From Melioribacteraceae bacterium (lineage in GTDB: Bacteria; Bacteroidota; Ignavibacteria; Ignavibacteriales; Melioribacteraceae): 7,657 nucleotides of DNA. A model generated the notes under the pieces. That model searched no databases. It was not told the origin of the DNA and saw only the letters and a program-made list of their open reading frames with translations. This document shows, one piece after another, positions 1-6,224 of the stretch (position 1 is the stretch's first letter; each line of letters begins with the position of its first letter). The translations under genes were made by a program, and so were the position numbers. Location of the stretch: positions 1-7,657 of the forward strand of contig JALWEC010000417.1 in the NCBI GenBank assembly GCA_027036655.1, given 5' to 3'.

Positions 1-426
1 GGCGAAAAACGCCGTCTGCAGGGCGCAAGCGTAATAGTAAAAACCACATCAATGATGCTTTATCCCATGGTTGTTTTGCTGGGCGCTTATGTGTTTGTCC
101 ACGGGCATTTAACTCCGGGCGGAGGTTTCCAGGGTGGCGCAATTATCGCCACCGGCGTTCTGCTGATGTTTATGTCCTACAGGCATTTCAATGTCAGTCA
201 TAATGCTTTAACTTGGATTGAATCGTTAGCCGGATTGACATTCGCAACGGTCGGTTTAATCGGGCTTGCGCTAGGGACAACATTTTTGCAGAACTTTTTG
301 CCCCTCGGAACTCCGAACGATTTGGTAAGCGCGGGAATTATACCGATTATTTATATCGCCGTAGGTTTTAAGGTAGGCGCCGAGTTAACGGGCGTTTTGG
401 ATAACATGTTAAAAACTATTAGGTAG
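1..426 (+). CDS. mbxF: MrpB/MnhB-like membrane subunit (MbxF-like), 5' partial
   Basis: A small membrane subunit of the Mrp-type ion-translocating module, homologous to MrpB/MnhB and to MbhF/MbxF. The reading frame is open from base 1, and 141 residues lie in the window. The first ATG in view, at 52, falls inside the conserved beginning of the family, just after V-x-V-K-T-T, so it is not the true start, which lies upstream. The family signature HGHLTPGGGFQGGA follows the first membrane helix at about residues 36-49 of the visible part. Roughly four hydrophobic segments are visible, and the protein ends in K-T-I-R. In Mrp-type complexes this subunit packs beside MrpC and contributes to the sodium/proton path. 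Ten bases separate it from the next gene, and its stop codon is part of that gene's ribosome binding site. The family call is secure. Assignment to an Mbx-type complex rests on the downstream genes. Confidence 0.9.
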   Translation, partial: GEKRRLQGASVIVKTTSMMLYPMVVLLGAYVFVHGHLTPGGGFQGGAIIATGVLLMFMSYRHFNVSHNALTWIESLAGLTFATVGLIGLALGTTFLQNFLPLGTPNDLVSAGIIPIIYIAVGFKVGAELTGVLDNMLKTIR

Positions 427-430
427 GAAA
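425..430 (+). promoter_or_regulatory. ribosome binding site of mbxG overlapping the mbxF stop
   Basis: AGGAAA begins inside the TAG stop of the preceding gene and lies 6 bases before the ATG at 437. This supports that start and suggests translational coupling. Confidence 0.55.
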
Positions 431-436
431 TATAGA

Positions 437-778
437 ATGCTATATTATATCGGAGCAATATCACTAATATTAATCGGAATGTACGCGGTTCTTACGAAGA
501 AGAATCTTCTGAAAATCGTTATCGGACTTTCCATTGTAGATAGTGGTGTTAATCTTTTATTCATCTCGGTAGGATACGTAAAGGATGCGACGGCGCCTAT
601 TTTTTCGCTGCCTTCGCTCACTGCCGATAAGATGGTTGACCCTGTTCCGCAAGCTCTGGTCCTTACGGCTATCGTAATCGGACTTGCGACGACGGCGGTG
701 GCGCTCGGTTTGGTCATCAGACTTTACGACCATCATAAAACATTAAATATTAACAAGATCAGACAATTGAAATGGTAG
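437..778 (+). CDS. mbxG: MrpC/NuoK-like membrane subunit (MbxG-like)
   Basis: A three-helix membrane protein of 113 residues, homologous to MrpC/MnhC, MbhG and NuoK. Hydrophobic segments lie at about residues 3-20, 25-46 and 72-95. The usual family pattern G-L-S-x-x-x-x-x-V-N-L sits in the second helix, and D-P-V-P-Q-A-L-V-L-T-A-I-V-I-G opens the third. Asp35 with Asn39 matches the spacing of the conserved membrane Glu36 and following Asn of E. coli NuoK, so the in-membrane carboxylate needed for ion transfer is present as Asp. Length is normal for MrpC. In the complex it should form part of the hydrophilic membrane axis between the antiporter subunits. It starts 10 bases after mbxF, and its TAG stop is merged with the ribosome binding site of the next gene. 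No abnormality is seen. The family call is strong. Confidence 0.93.
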   Translation: MLYYIGAISLILIGMYAVLTKKNLLKIVIGLSIVDSGVNLLFISVGYVKDATAPIFSLPSLTADKMVDPVPQALVLTAIVIGLATTAVALGLVIRLYDHHKTLNINKIRQLKW

Positions 779-784
779 GAAGGA
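777..784 (+). promoter_or_regulatory. ribosome binding site deciding the mbxH start
   Basis: AGGAAGGA begins inside the TAG stop of mbxG (776-778). A TTG at 786 and an ATG at 789 are adjacent in frame. The TTG would be only one base from the end of this site, whereas the ATG has normal spacing (4 bases from the second AGGA, 8 from the first), so ATG at 789 is preferred. Confidence 0.6.
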
Positions 785-788
785 TTTG

Positions 789-2249
789 ATGGAATTTTCT
801 CCTGTACTCTATATAGCAATCCCTCTTTTTGCAGCTTTTTTAATTCCATTGTTGGGAAAAGTTTCTAAAACTTTAGTAAAGTTAACTCCCGGAATCGTAT
901 TTCTCTATTTGTCATACGGTTCGATTCTTCTTTTCCCGAAAGCGATGGAAAAACCTATTGTTCAGGTAGTCGCCGGTTTTAAACCTCCGTTTGGAATTTC
1001 CCTTTATTACGGGGCGACAGCGGCTTTTTTGATTACAATGGTTACAATAGTCGGATTTGTAATTTGGTTATACAGCTATAAATTTATTATCCGCGAACCG
1101 ATTGAAAAGTACTATATGCTTTTTATGATGCTGATAACCGGTTCGACGGGAATTTTGCTCACGGGCGATATGTTCAATATGTTCGTATTTCTCGAAATTA
1201 CTTCGATTGCGGCATATTCGTTAACGGCATTTCTCCGCGATAAGGATGGCGCCGAAGCGGCATTTAAATATCTGCTTATCGGTTCGTTTTCGTCCACATT
1301 TTATCTTCTTTCCGTAATGATTATTTACAGTTATACGGGAACGTTAAACTTTGCGGATATCGCCGGAAAAATTGATTTAATTCCCCCGATGGCAAAAGGG
1401 TTTGTTCTCGTTCTGGTTTTGGTCGGAATGGGAATTGAAGCGGAAATGTTTCCCCTTAACGGCTGGGCGCCGGACGCTTATTCACAGGCTCCGAGTCCCG
1501 TTGGCGCCGTTTTCGGTGGAATTGTGGTAAAAGCCGGACTTTACGCGATGATAAGAATTGTATTCTTATTCTTCAAAACTCCGGAAGTTATGCAGTTCCT
1601 TATTTTTATGGGAATCTTAACATTGTTGATTGCGGAAATGGCTGCAATGCGTCAGCATCAGATTAAAAGAATGCTTGCGTTTTCCAGTATCGGACAAATG
1701 GGTTTGGTAATTATCGCGCTCGGAATCGGGACTATGGGAAGCACAAGCGCGGCGTTGTTCCAGATGTTTAACCACGCTTTAATTAAGTCGCTTTTATTCT
1801 TTGCAGCCGGTTATCTGGTGTTCCATTCCGGCTCGAAGCAAATTGAGGATTTGGAAGGTTTGGGCTACGATAAACCGGTAACGAGTTTCTTCTTTGCCGT
1901 GGGAGCTTTGGCTATTATCGGTCTTCCTCCGTTTTCCGGATTTTGGAGCAAGCTGCTGATTTTGGTTTCTGTCGCAAAAGCGGGAGATATTGCAATATTG
2001 CTTCTGATTTTAACCGGAAGCGTTATAGAAGCAATCTATTATTTAAGAGCTGTCGTTAAGCTTTATACAAGGAAAGAAGTTCCCGATAATGTGCGACGCA
2101 CGCCTATTTCAGGACTGGTTGCAATGGGAGTTCTTGCCGCAATAATTTTATATGTTGGTTTATATCCGGGCGTTATTGAAAAATGGTTGGCGCCTGCTGC
2201 TAATAATTTACTAAATGCTGCCGATTACATTAAGGCAGGATTGTTTTAA
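789..2249 (+). CDS. mbxH: MrpD/NuoM-like antiporter subunit (MbxH-like)
   Basis: A 486-residue polytopic membrane protein of the proton-antiporter family (NuoL/M/N, MrpA/D, MbhH), with the fold of about 14 helices expected from its length. The helix-5 glutamate is Glu136 in F-V-F-L-E-I. The helix-7 region is G-I-E-A-E-M-F-P-L-N-G-W-A-P-D-A-Y (215-231). The helix-8 lysine is Lys248 in I-V-V-K-A-G, followed by Lys293 before M-L-A-F-S-S-I-G-Q-M-G, His329 and Lys333, and Lys388 in G-F-W-S-K, the likely helix-12 terminal residue. The helix-7 lysine that normally pairs with the helix-5 glutamate appears to be Glu216, which is unusual. ATG at 789 is chosen over TTG at 786 from ribosome-binding-site spacing. 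It is the first of two antiporter-like subunits, the state expected of an Mbx/Mbs-type complex rather than Mbh. Proton or sodium translocation is inferred from the family. Confidence 0.93.
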   Translation: MEFSPVLYIAIPLFAAFLIPLLGKVSKTLVKLTPGIVFLYLSYGSILLFPKAMEKPIVQVVAGFKPPFGISLYYGATAAFLITMVTIVGFVIWLYSYKFIIREPIEKYYMLFMMLITGSTGILLTGDMFNMFVFLEITSIAAYSLTAFLRDKDGAEAAFKYLLIGSFSSTFYLLSVMIIYSYTGTLNFADIAGKIDLIPPMAKGFVLVLVLVGMGIEAEMFPLNGWAPDAYSQAPSPVGAVFGGIVVKAGLYAMIRIVFLFFKTPEVMQFLIFMGILTLLIAEMAAMRQHQIKRMLAFSSIGQMGLVIIALGIGTMGSTSAALFQMFNHALIKSLLFFAAGYLVFHSGSKQIEDLEGLGYDKPVTSFFFAVGALAIIGLPPFSGFWSKLLILVSVAKAGDIAILLLILTGSVIEAIYYLRAVVKLYTRKEVPDNVRRTPISGLVAMGVLAAIILYVGLYPGVIEKWLAPAANNLLNAADYIKAGLF

Positions 2250-2276
2250 TATTAAAGAGAGTTAACGGATTTGAAT

Positions 2277-4130
2277 ATGATTTCGGTTCCAGTAATATTA
2301 TCGGTTATGTTTTTAGGCGGAGTGCTGGCTTGGCTTGCAAACCGTTTTGTTCCCAAAGGAGCTTCCTGGACGGCTGCAATAATTGCAGCGTTTGCGGGAT
2401 ATTTAGTCTTTGCTCTTCCTTCGTGCGGCGGCGAATATTCATTGGCGCTCGGTTCCATTACGCTTGTTTGGAAAAGCACTAACTATTCCGCACTCTTTGC
2501 CATGCTGGTTGCGGTTCTCGGATTTCTCGGGATTCTTTACTCAATGGACTTTATGGCAGGGAAAAAGAATTTAGGCTATTACTATATGAATTTCCTCTTT
2601 GCGCTCGGAGCAATGCTGGGAATTGTTTACAGTCAGGATTTGGTTTCCCTTTTCTTCTTCTGGGAAGTAATGACTTGGTCCTCATTTATGCTGGTAATTT
2701 ATTCCGGCGAAGAAAAATCTCACAAAGCGGGCATAAAATACTTTGCTTACAGCGCAATCGGGGCGTACTTAATTTTATCGGCAATTGTTATTCTTTACGC
2801 GCAGTCCAATTCATTTCTGCTGAGTGAAAATATTAAGATGTTTTCCGGCATGAGTCTCGGAACTCAAATTATGGTAATTTCGTTTCTCGCTCTCGGATTT
2901 GGTGTTAAAAGCGCAATGATGCCTTTACATGTTTGGGCGCCCGAAGCTTACAAAGAATCGCCTTCCGGATTTACCGCTGTATTTTCCGGCGCGTTATCAA
3001 AAATGGGTATTTTCGGTTTAGGTTTGGTAATCTTTAAATTTGCCGCGAATACCGAGATTTTTGGTTATGTAAGAGAAACATTGGCTTGGCTTGGCGGATT
3101 AACCGCGATGCTTGCAACTTTTTATGCGGTAATACAGAGCGACGCGAAAAAACTTTTGGCTTACTCCTCTATCGGACAGTTGGGATATATCATCGTCGGA
3201 TTGGCGCTCGGAACTCCGCTCGGAATTATGGCGGCATTGTTCCTTACGATTATGCACGGCGCATTCAAGGCAATGTTATTTATGACTGCCGGAGCCGTTT
3301 ATATGAGAACGGGAACTACAAGTTTAAACGACGTATCGGGACTGATTACCAAAATGCCTCTTACTTTCTTAACGGCATTGTTCGGTATTATAAGTGTTTC
3401 GGGAATTCCACCGCTCGGCGGATTTATTTCAAAATGGATGCTTTATCAAGCTCTGTTGGAAACAAATCATTACTTCCTGATTATCGTGATATTTATCGCA
3501 AGTACGGCGGCGTTCCTTTATCTCTACAGATTTATTTTCTCATTCTTCTTGGGACAGAAGGAAAAAGAGGTTGAACATGTAAAGGAAGTCCCTTGGTCAA
3601 TGCTTGTCCCGATGATGTTTCTTACTCTGTTTGTTTTGTTTGCCGGCTTATTCCCCGGAGTTATATTGGATCCGATAGGAAAAGCGATGGGATATCTCGG
3701 AAATTTCAAAGCTTCATGGGAACCGCAGGTTGTATTCAGCGCTTGGGGCGAAAAAATTAATATGCAGGTAATTGCCGGAACAATAGGCACGATATTTATT
3801 CTCGGAGCTTTGTTTATCGGCTATAAGAATAAGAAAGCAACGAGAGTAGTTTCAACCAAAGATATTCACACTGCCGGTGAAATTCCGACTGAAAATGAAA
3901 ATTTGACTTATGCTGTTAATTTTAATCAGCCGTTTGAAAGAGCAATTGCCCCGATTCTTAAATGGAGCGTGGATAAATTGTTTAACTTATTAGGCGAAAA
4001 CCTCGAATCGACATTTGAGTATTTGAGATATGTTTATACGGGAAACGGTCAGACTTACGCGATGTATGTAATCCTGATGGTAGTAATTCTGATTCTATTT
4101 TCCGGTTCAATATTTGGTATTCATTTATAG
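2277..4130 (+). CDS. mbxH': second, C-terminally extended NuoL/M-like antiporter subunit (MbxH'-like)
   Basis: A 617-residue antiporter-family subunit (NuoL/HyfB/MrpA/MbxH' type). All core residues are present: Glu130 in F-F-F-W-E, Lys211 in G-V-K-S-A-M-M-P-L-H-V-W-A-P-E-A-Y, Lys242 in A-L-S-K-M-G, Lys291-292 before L-L-A-Y-S-S-I-G-Q-L-G, His327, Lys331 and Lys386 in I-S-K-W. After the roughly 465-residue core comes an extension: a membrane helix at about 496-516, a polar stretch to about 550, an amphipathic segment at about 550-588 and a last membrane helix at about 593-613. This resembles the lateral helix plus anchor of NuoL and may replace the separate MbhI subunit (inference). ATG at 2277 has GGA 7 bases upstream. 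A TTG at 2271 with AGAGAG upstream is an alternative start adding two residues. The gene ends with in-frame tandem stops TAG TAA. Confidence 0.92.
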   Translation: MISVPVILSVMFLGGVLAWLANRFVPKGASWTAAIIAAFAGYLVFALPSCGGEYSLALGSITLVWKSTNYSALFAMLVAVLGFLGILYSMDFMAGKKNLGYYYMNFLFALGAMLGIVYSQDLVSLFFFWEVMTWSSFMLVIYSGEEKSHKAGIKYFAYSAIGAYLILSAIVILYAQSNSFLLSENIKMFSGMSLGTQIMVISFLALGFGVKSAMMPLHVWAPEAYKESPSGFTAVFSGALSKMGIFGLGLVIFKFAANTEIFGYVRETLAWLGGLTAMLATFYAVIQSDAKKLLAYSSIGQLGYIIVGLALGTPLGIMAALFLTIMHGAFKAMLFMTAGAVYMRTGTTSLNDVSGLITKMPLTFLTALFGIISVSGIPPLGGFISKWMLYQALLETNHYFLIIVIFIASTAAFLYLYRFIFSFFLGQKEKEVEHVKEVPWSMLVPMMFLTLFVLFAGLFPGVILDPIGKAMGYLGNFKASWEPQVVFSAWGEKINMQVIAGTIGTIFILGALFIGYKNKKATRVVSTKDIHTAGEIPTENENLTYAVNFNQPFERAIAPILKWSVDKLFNLLGENLESTFEYLRYVYTGNGQTYAMYVILMVVILILFSGSIFGIHL

Positions 4131-4146
4131 TAAATGCTGGAATAAA

Positions 4147-4153
4147 AAGGAAG
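4147..4153 (+). promoter_or_regulatory. ribosome binding site of mbxM
   Basis: AAGGAAG lies 4 bases before the ATG at 4158, within one of the two widest gaps of the operon (27 bases). It fixes the start of the NuoH-like gene. Confidence 0.6.
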
Positions 4154-4157
4154 AAAA

Positions 4158-5069
4158 ATGGATTCATCAACTTGGATAAAAATTTTGGGATATATAATTA
4201 CTCCGATTACGGCTTTTGTGGTCGGCGTAACTTACGGCGGTATTGTAAGAGTAATTACTGCAAGAGTCCAGAACCGTTTCGGACCGCCGATTACTCAGAA
4301 CTTTTGGGATATAATAAAACTTTACAGTAAAAAAACTGCGGTACATCACGGTTTAATGCAGCACTGGGGTCCGATTTTCGCGATTACCGCTTCCGTAACA
4401 TCGCTGTTTTTCATTCCGGTGCTTAAAGATTCACCGCTTTGGCTGAATAACAGTTTTAACGGCGACATAATCTTTCTGCTTTACATGATGGTTTTCGGCT
4501 CATTGGGAATGGCACTCGGCGCGGGTCAAACCGGAAACCCTAACTCTGCAATCGGTGTGGCAAGAGGTTTGGCATTGATGGTCGGCTACGAAGTTCCTTT
4601 TGTGCTGGCGCTTGTCGCAATTATGATTCAGTTTAAAACTACTTCAATCGCAGAATTAATGGCTGTTCAGGATGGTTTTTCCAACTGGCTTATTTTTCAA
4701 TCGCCGTTTGCATTTATCGCCGCAATACTGGCGTTTCTCGGTATGATGCATTATGCTCCTTTTGATGTTACTTTTGCGCCTGCTGAAATCGCTTCAGGAC
4801 CCGCTTCGGAGTTCGGAGGAAAATACTTAGCTTTGATGCAGACAAGCGGTTCGATTTTCACTTTTGCCAAATTAGTTCTCTTTACGGATATTTTCCTCGG
4901 AGGCGCAGGCGATTTGGTAACCTTGATTGTTAAAACATTTTTGCTTTATATGATTCCCGTGCTTACGGGTATTGTAAACCCAAGATATAGAACCGAACAG
5001 GCTATTACATTCTTCTGGAAATGGCCGACAGTTTTCGGAATTATTGCAATATTAATAGTTGTTTTGTAG
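4158..5069 (+). CDS. mbxM: NuoH/HycD-like membrane anchor subunit (MbxM-like)
   Basis: A 303-residue membrane protein of the complex I ND1/NuoH and group 4 hydrogenase MbhM/HycD family, which anchors the redox arm and links it to the ion pumps. About eight hydrophobic segments are visible. Diagnostic motifs are R-V-Q-N-R-F-G-P-P at 36-44 (NuoH-type R-x-Q-x-R-x-G-P), G-Y-E-V-P with Glu145 in the membrane, and the cytoplasmic loop starting P-F-D at 201-203, with Glu210 and Glu218 and ending in F-G-G-K-Y-L-A-L. That loop lacks two of the acidic residues seen in NuoH: Phe206 and Pro208 sit where NuoH has Glu. This suggests a different substrate cavity (inference). Its place before the NuoB-like gene matches mbx order and differs from mbh, where M follows L. 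A clear Shine-Dalgarno site supports the ATG. Confidence 0.93.
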   Translation: MDSSTWIKILGYIITPITAFVVGVTYGGIVRVITARVQNRFGPPITQNFWDIIKLYSKKTAVHHGLMQHWGPIFAITASVTSLFFIPVLKDSPLWLNNSFNGDIIFLLYMMVFGSLGMALGAGQTGNPNSAIGVARGLALMVGYEVPFVLALVAIMIQFKTTSIAELMAVQDGFSNWLIFQSPFAFIAAILAFLGMMHYAPFDVTFAPAEIASGPASEFGGKYLALMQTSGSIFTFAKLVLFTDIFLGGAGDLVTLIVKTFLLYMIPVLTGIVNPRYRTEQAITFFWKWPTVFGIIAILIVVL

Positions 5070-5077
5070 GAAACGAG
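5068..5077 (+). promoter_or_regulatory. ribosome binding site deciding the mbxJ start
   Basis: AGGAAACGAG begins inside the TAG stop of mbxM (5067-5069) and precedes the ATG at 5081. It argues against a start at 5021, which would lie inside mbxM and add 20 residues that do not look like the family. Confidence 0.6.
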
Positions 5078-5080
5078 AAT

Positions 5081-5632
5081 ATGGAAGTATCATACGATAA
5101 AGAATCTAGGAAAATAGTTCAAGCGATAGAACGATTCGCCCGTAAACATTCACTTTGGGTGCTGGCTTATGGAACAGGCTGCGGAGCGATTGAAGTTCCG
5201 CCGACAATGACTTCCCGTTACGACGCAGAGCGTTTCGGTATCCGAGGAGCCGCTACTCCGAGGCAAGCGGACGTACTTTTAATTACGGGTTATCTTTCGG
5301 TTAAAACATTAAAAAGAGTAATTAGAACTTACGAACAAATGCAGGACCCCAAATATGTTATCGGGTTCGGCTCCTGTACGATTAACGGCGGAATGTATTG
5401 GGATTCGTACAATACGATAAAACTTCTTGATATGTACATTCCGGTTGACGTTTACATTAACGGTTGTATGCCGCGCCCCGAAGCTGTTATCAGCGGTTTT
5501 ATCGAACTGCAAAAAGTAATTGCCGAAGGAAAAGCCGAAGGCGCAAGAAAATATAAAGAGAATTTGGATTGGTACAGAGCAAACCAGCAGAAGATAATTC
5601 ATAATTGGAACATGCCTGACTATAATTGGTGA
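5081..5632 (+). CDS. mbxJ: NuoB/hydrogenase small-subunit-like [4Fe-4S] protein (MbxJ-like)
   Basis: A 183-residue cytoplasmic subunit of the NuoB/MbhJ family, which holds the proximal [4Fe-4S] cluster (N2 equivalent) against the NuoD-like subunit. NuoB-like landmarks are G-T-G-C-G-A-I-E at 31-38, S-R-Y-D-A-E-R-F-G at 45-53, A-T-P-R-Q-A-D at 58-64, G-S-C-T-I-N-G-G-M-Y at 97-106 and P-V-D-V-Y-I-N-G-C-M-P-R-P-E-A at 121-135. The only cysteines in the protein are Cys34, Cys99 and Cys129. Complex I NuoB has a tandem Cys-Cys at the first site, and here the second is Gly35. The cluster should therefore have three protein thiolates and one open site, as proposed for MBS. The start at 5081 follows a good ribosome binding site and leaves a normal N-terminus. 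The stop lies 4 bases before mbxK, so the two are tightly coupled. Confidence 0.93.
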   Translation: MEVSYDKESRKIVQAIERFARKHSLWVLAYGTGCGAIEVPPTMTSRYDAERFGIRGAATPRQADVLLITGYLSVKTLKRVIRTYEQMQDPKYVIGFGSCTINGGMYWDSYNTIKLLDMYIPVDVYINGCMPRPEAVISGFIELQKVIAEGKAEGARKYKENLDWYRANQQKIIHNWNMPDYNW

Positions 5633-5636
5633 GATA

Positions 5637-6224
5637 ATGGAAGTTAAACTACAAGTAGAAAACGAAATATTAGATAAAATAAAGCACACATTTCACTCGG
5701 CTGAAGTAAGTATCCCGAGGAAACAGCGTGTTGAAGTTAAGCTGAGAAACGATTTGATTCACCCTTTTCTTGCTTATCTAAAGGACACTCTCGGATTTAA
5801 ACACCTTTCACATATTTCAACAGTTGATTGGCTCGAAGAAAAAGAAATCGAGTTGGTTTATATCGTTATGAACTATGACAATTTGGTTGAAGTGATAGCG
5901 AAAATCCGTTTGGACAGAGAGAAACCCGAAATTCCTACATTGCGGGAATTCTGGCCGCAGGTAGAAACCTACGAGCGGGAAATTCACGAAATGTACGGAG
6001 TTAATTTCCTCGGACATGGAAACCTTACCGATTTCATTTTGGAAGATTGGGAAGGAATTCCGCCGATGAGAAGAGATTTCGATACGGTAAAATATGCAAA
6101 AGAAACATATTTTAACCGTCCCGGAAGAGAAGACGCACAAGATGTTAGAACTACAATTACTAAAAAAAGCGGGGAAGAAATCCCTGAATTGGCAAAAGTT
6201 TATTCAGTACGGCATTTAGAATGA
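5637..6224 (+). CDS. mbxK: NuoC-like peripheral-arm subunit (MbxK-like)
   Basis: A 195-residue soluble protein of the NuoC / 30-kDa complex I subunit family (MbhK, HycE N-terminal domain). It carries no cofactor and scaffolds the interface of the NuoB- and NuoD-like subunits. The diagnostic stretch is E-R-E-I-H-E-M-Y-G-V-N-F-L-G-H at 113-127, followed by L-E-D-W-E-G-I-P-P-M-R-R-D-F at 135-148, close to the NuoC consensus E-R-E-x-x-D-x-x-G-I-x-F and P-L-R-K-D-F. No cysteine is seen in the protein. The C-terminal 40 residues are polar and probably wrap onto a neighbouring subunit (inference). The start lies only 4 bases after the mbxJ stop, with GGTGAG just upstream, and the TGA stop overlaps the ATG of mbxL. 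It is separate from mbxL, as in mbh/mbx, not fused as in HycE. Confidence 0.93.
   Translation: MEVKLQVENEILDKIKHTFHSAEVSIPRKQRVEVKLRNDLIHPFLAYLKDTLGFKHLSHISTVDWLEEKEIELVYIVMNYDNLVEVIAKIRLDREKPEIPTLREFWPQVETYEREIHEMYGVNFLGHGNLTDFILEDWEGIPPMRRDFDTVKYAKETYFNRPGREDAQDVRTTITKKSGEEIPELAKVYSVRHLE

Noticed and set aside
52..54. ATG at 52 as the start of the MrpB-like gene
   Set aside because: Conserved family residues precede it and the frame is open to base 1, so the gene starts before the window.
1..2249. A stand-alone Mrp Na+/H+ antiporter operon
   Set aside because: The MrpB-C-D-like genes run directly into NuoH/B/C/D/I-like genes, so they form the ion module of a redox complex.
3086..3574. 162-codon plus-strand open frame
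   Set aside because: It lies wholly inside mbxH' in another frame, with low-complexity, Arg/Tyr-rich content and no recognisable family.
4134..4145. Three-codon ATG...TAA mini-frame between mbxH' and mbxM
   Set aside because: It is too short to call, with no ribosome binding site of its own; probably chance.
5021..5080. Upstream start for the NuoB-like gene
   Set aside because: It would overlap mbxM by 49 bases and add a 20-residue leader unlike the family. The ATG at 5081 has its own ribosome binding site.
5309..5689. 126-codon minus-strand open frame (and the similar one at 5817-6140)
   Set aside because: Both are antisense to well-supported genes, resemble no family I recognise and are best explained as coding shadows.
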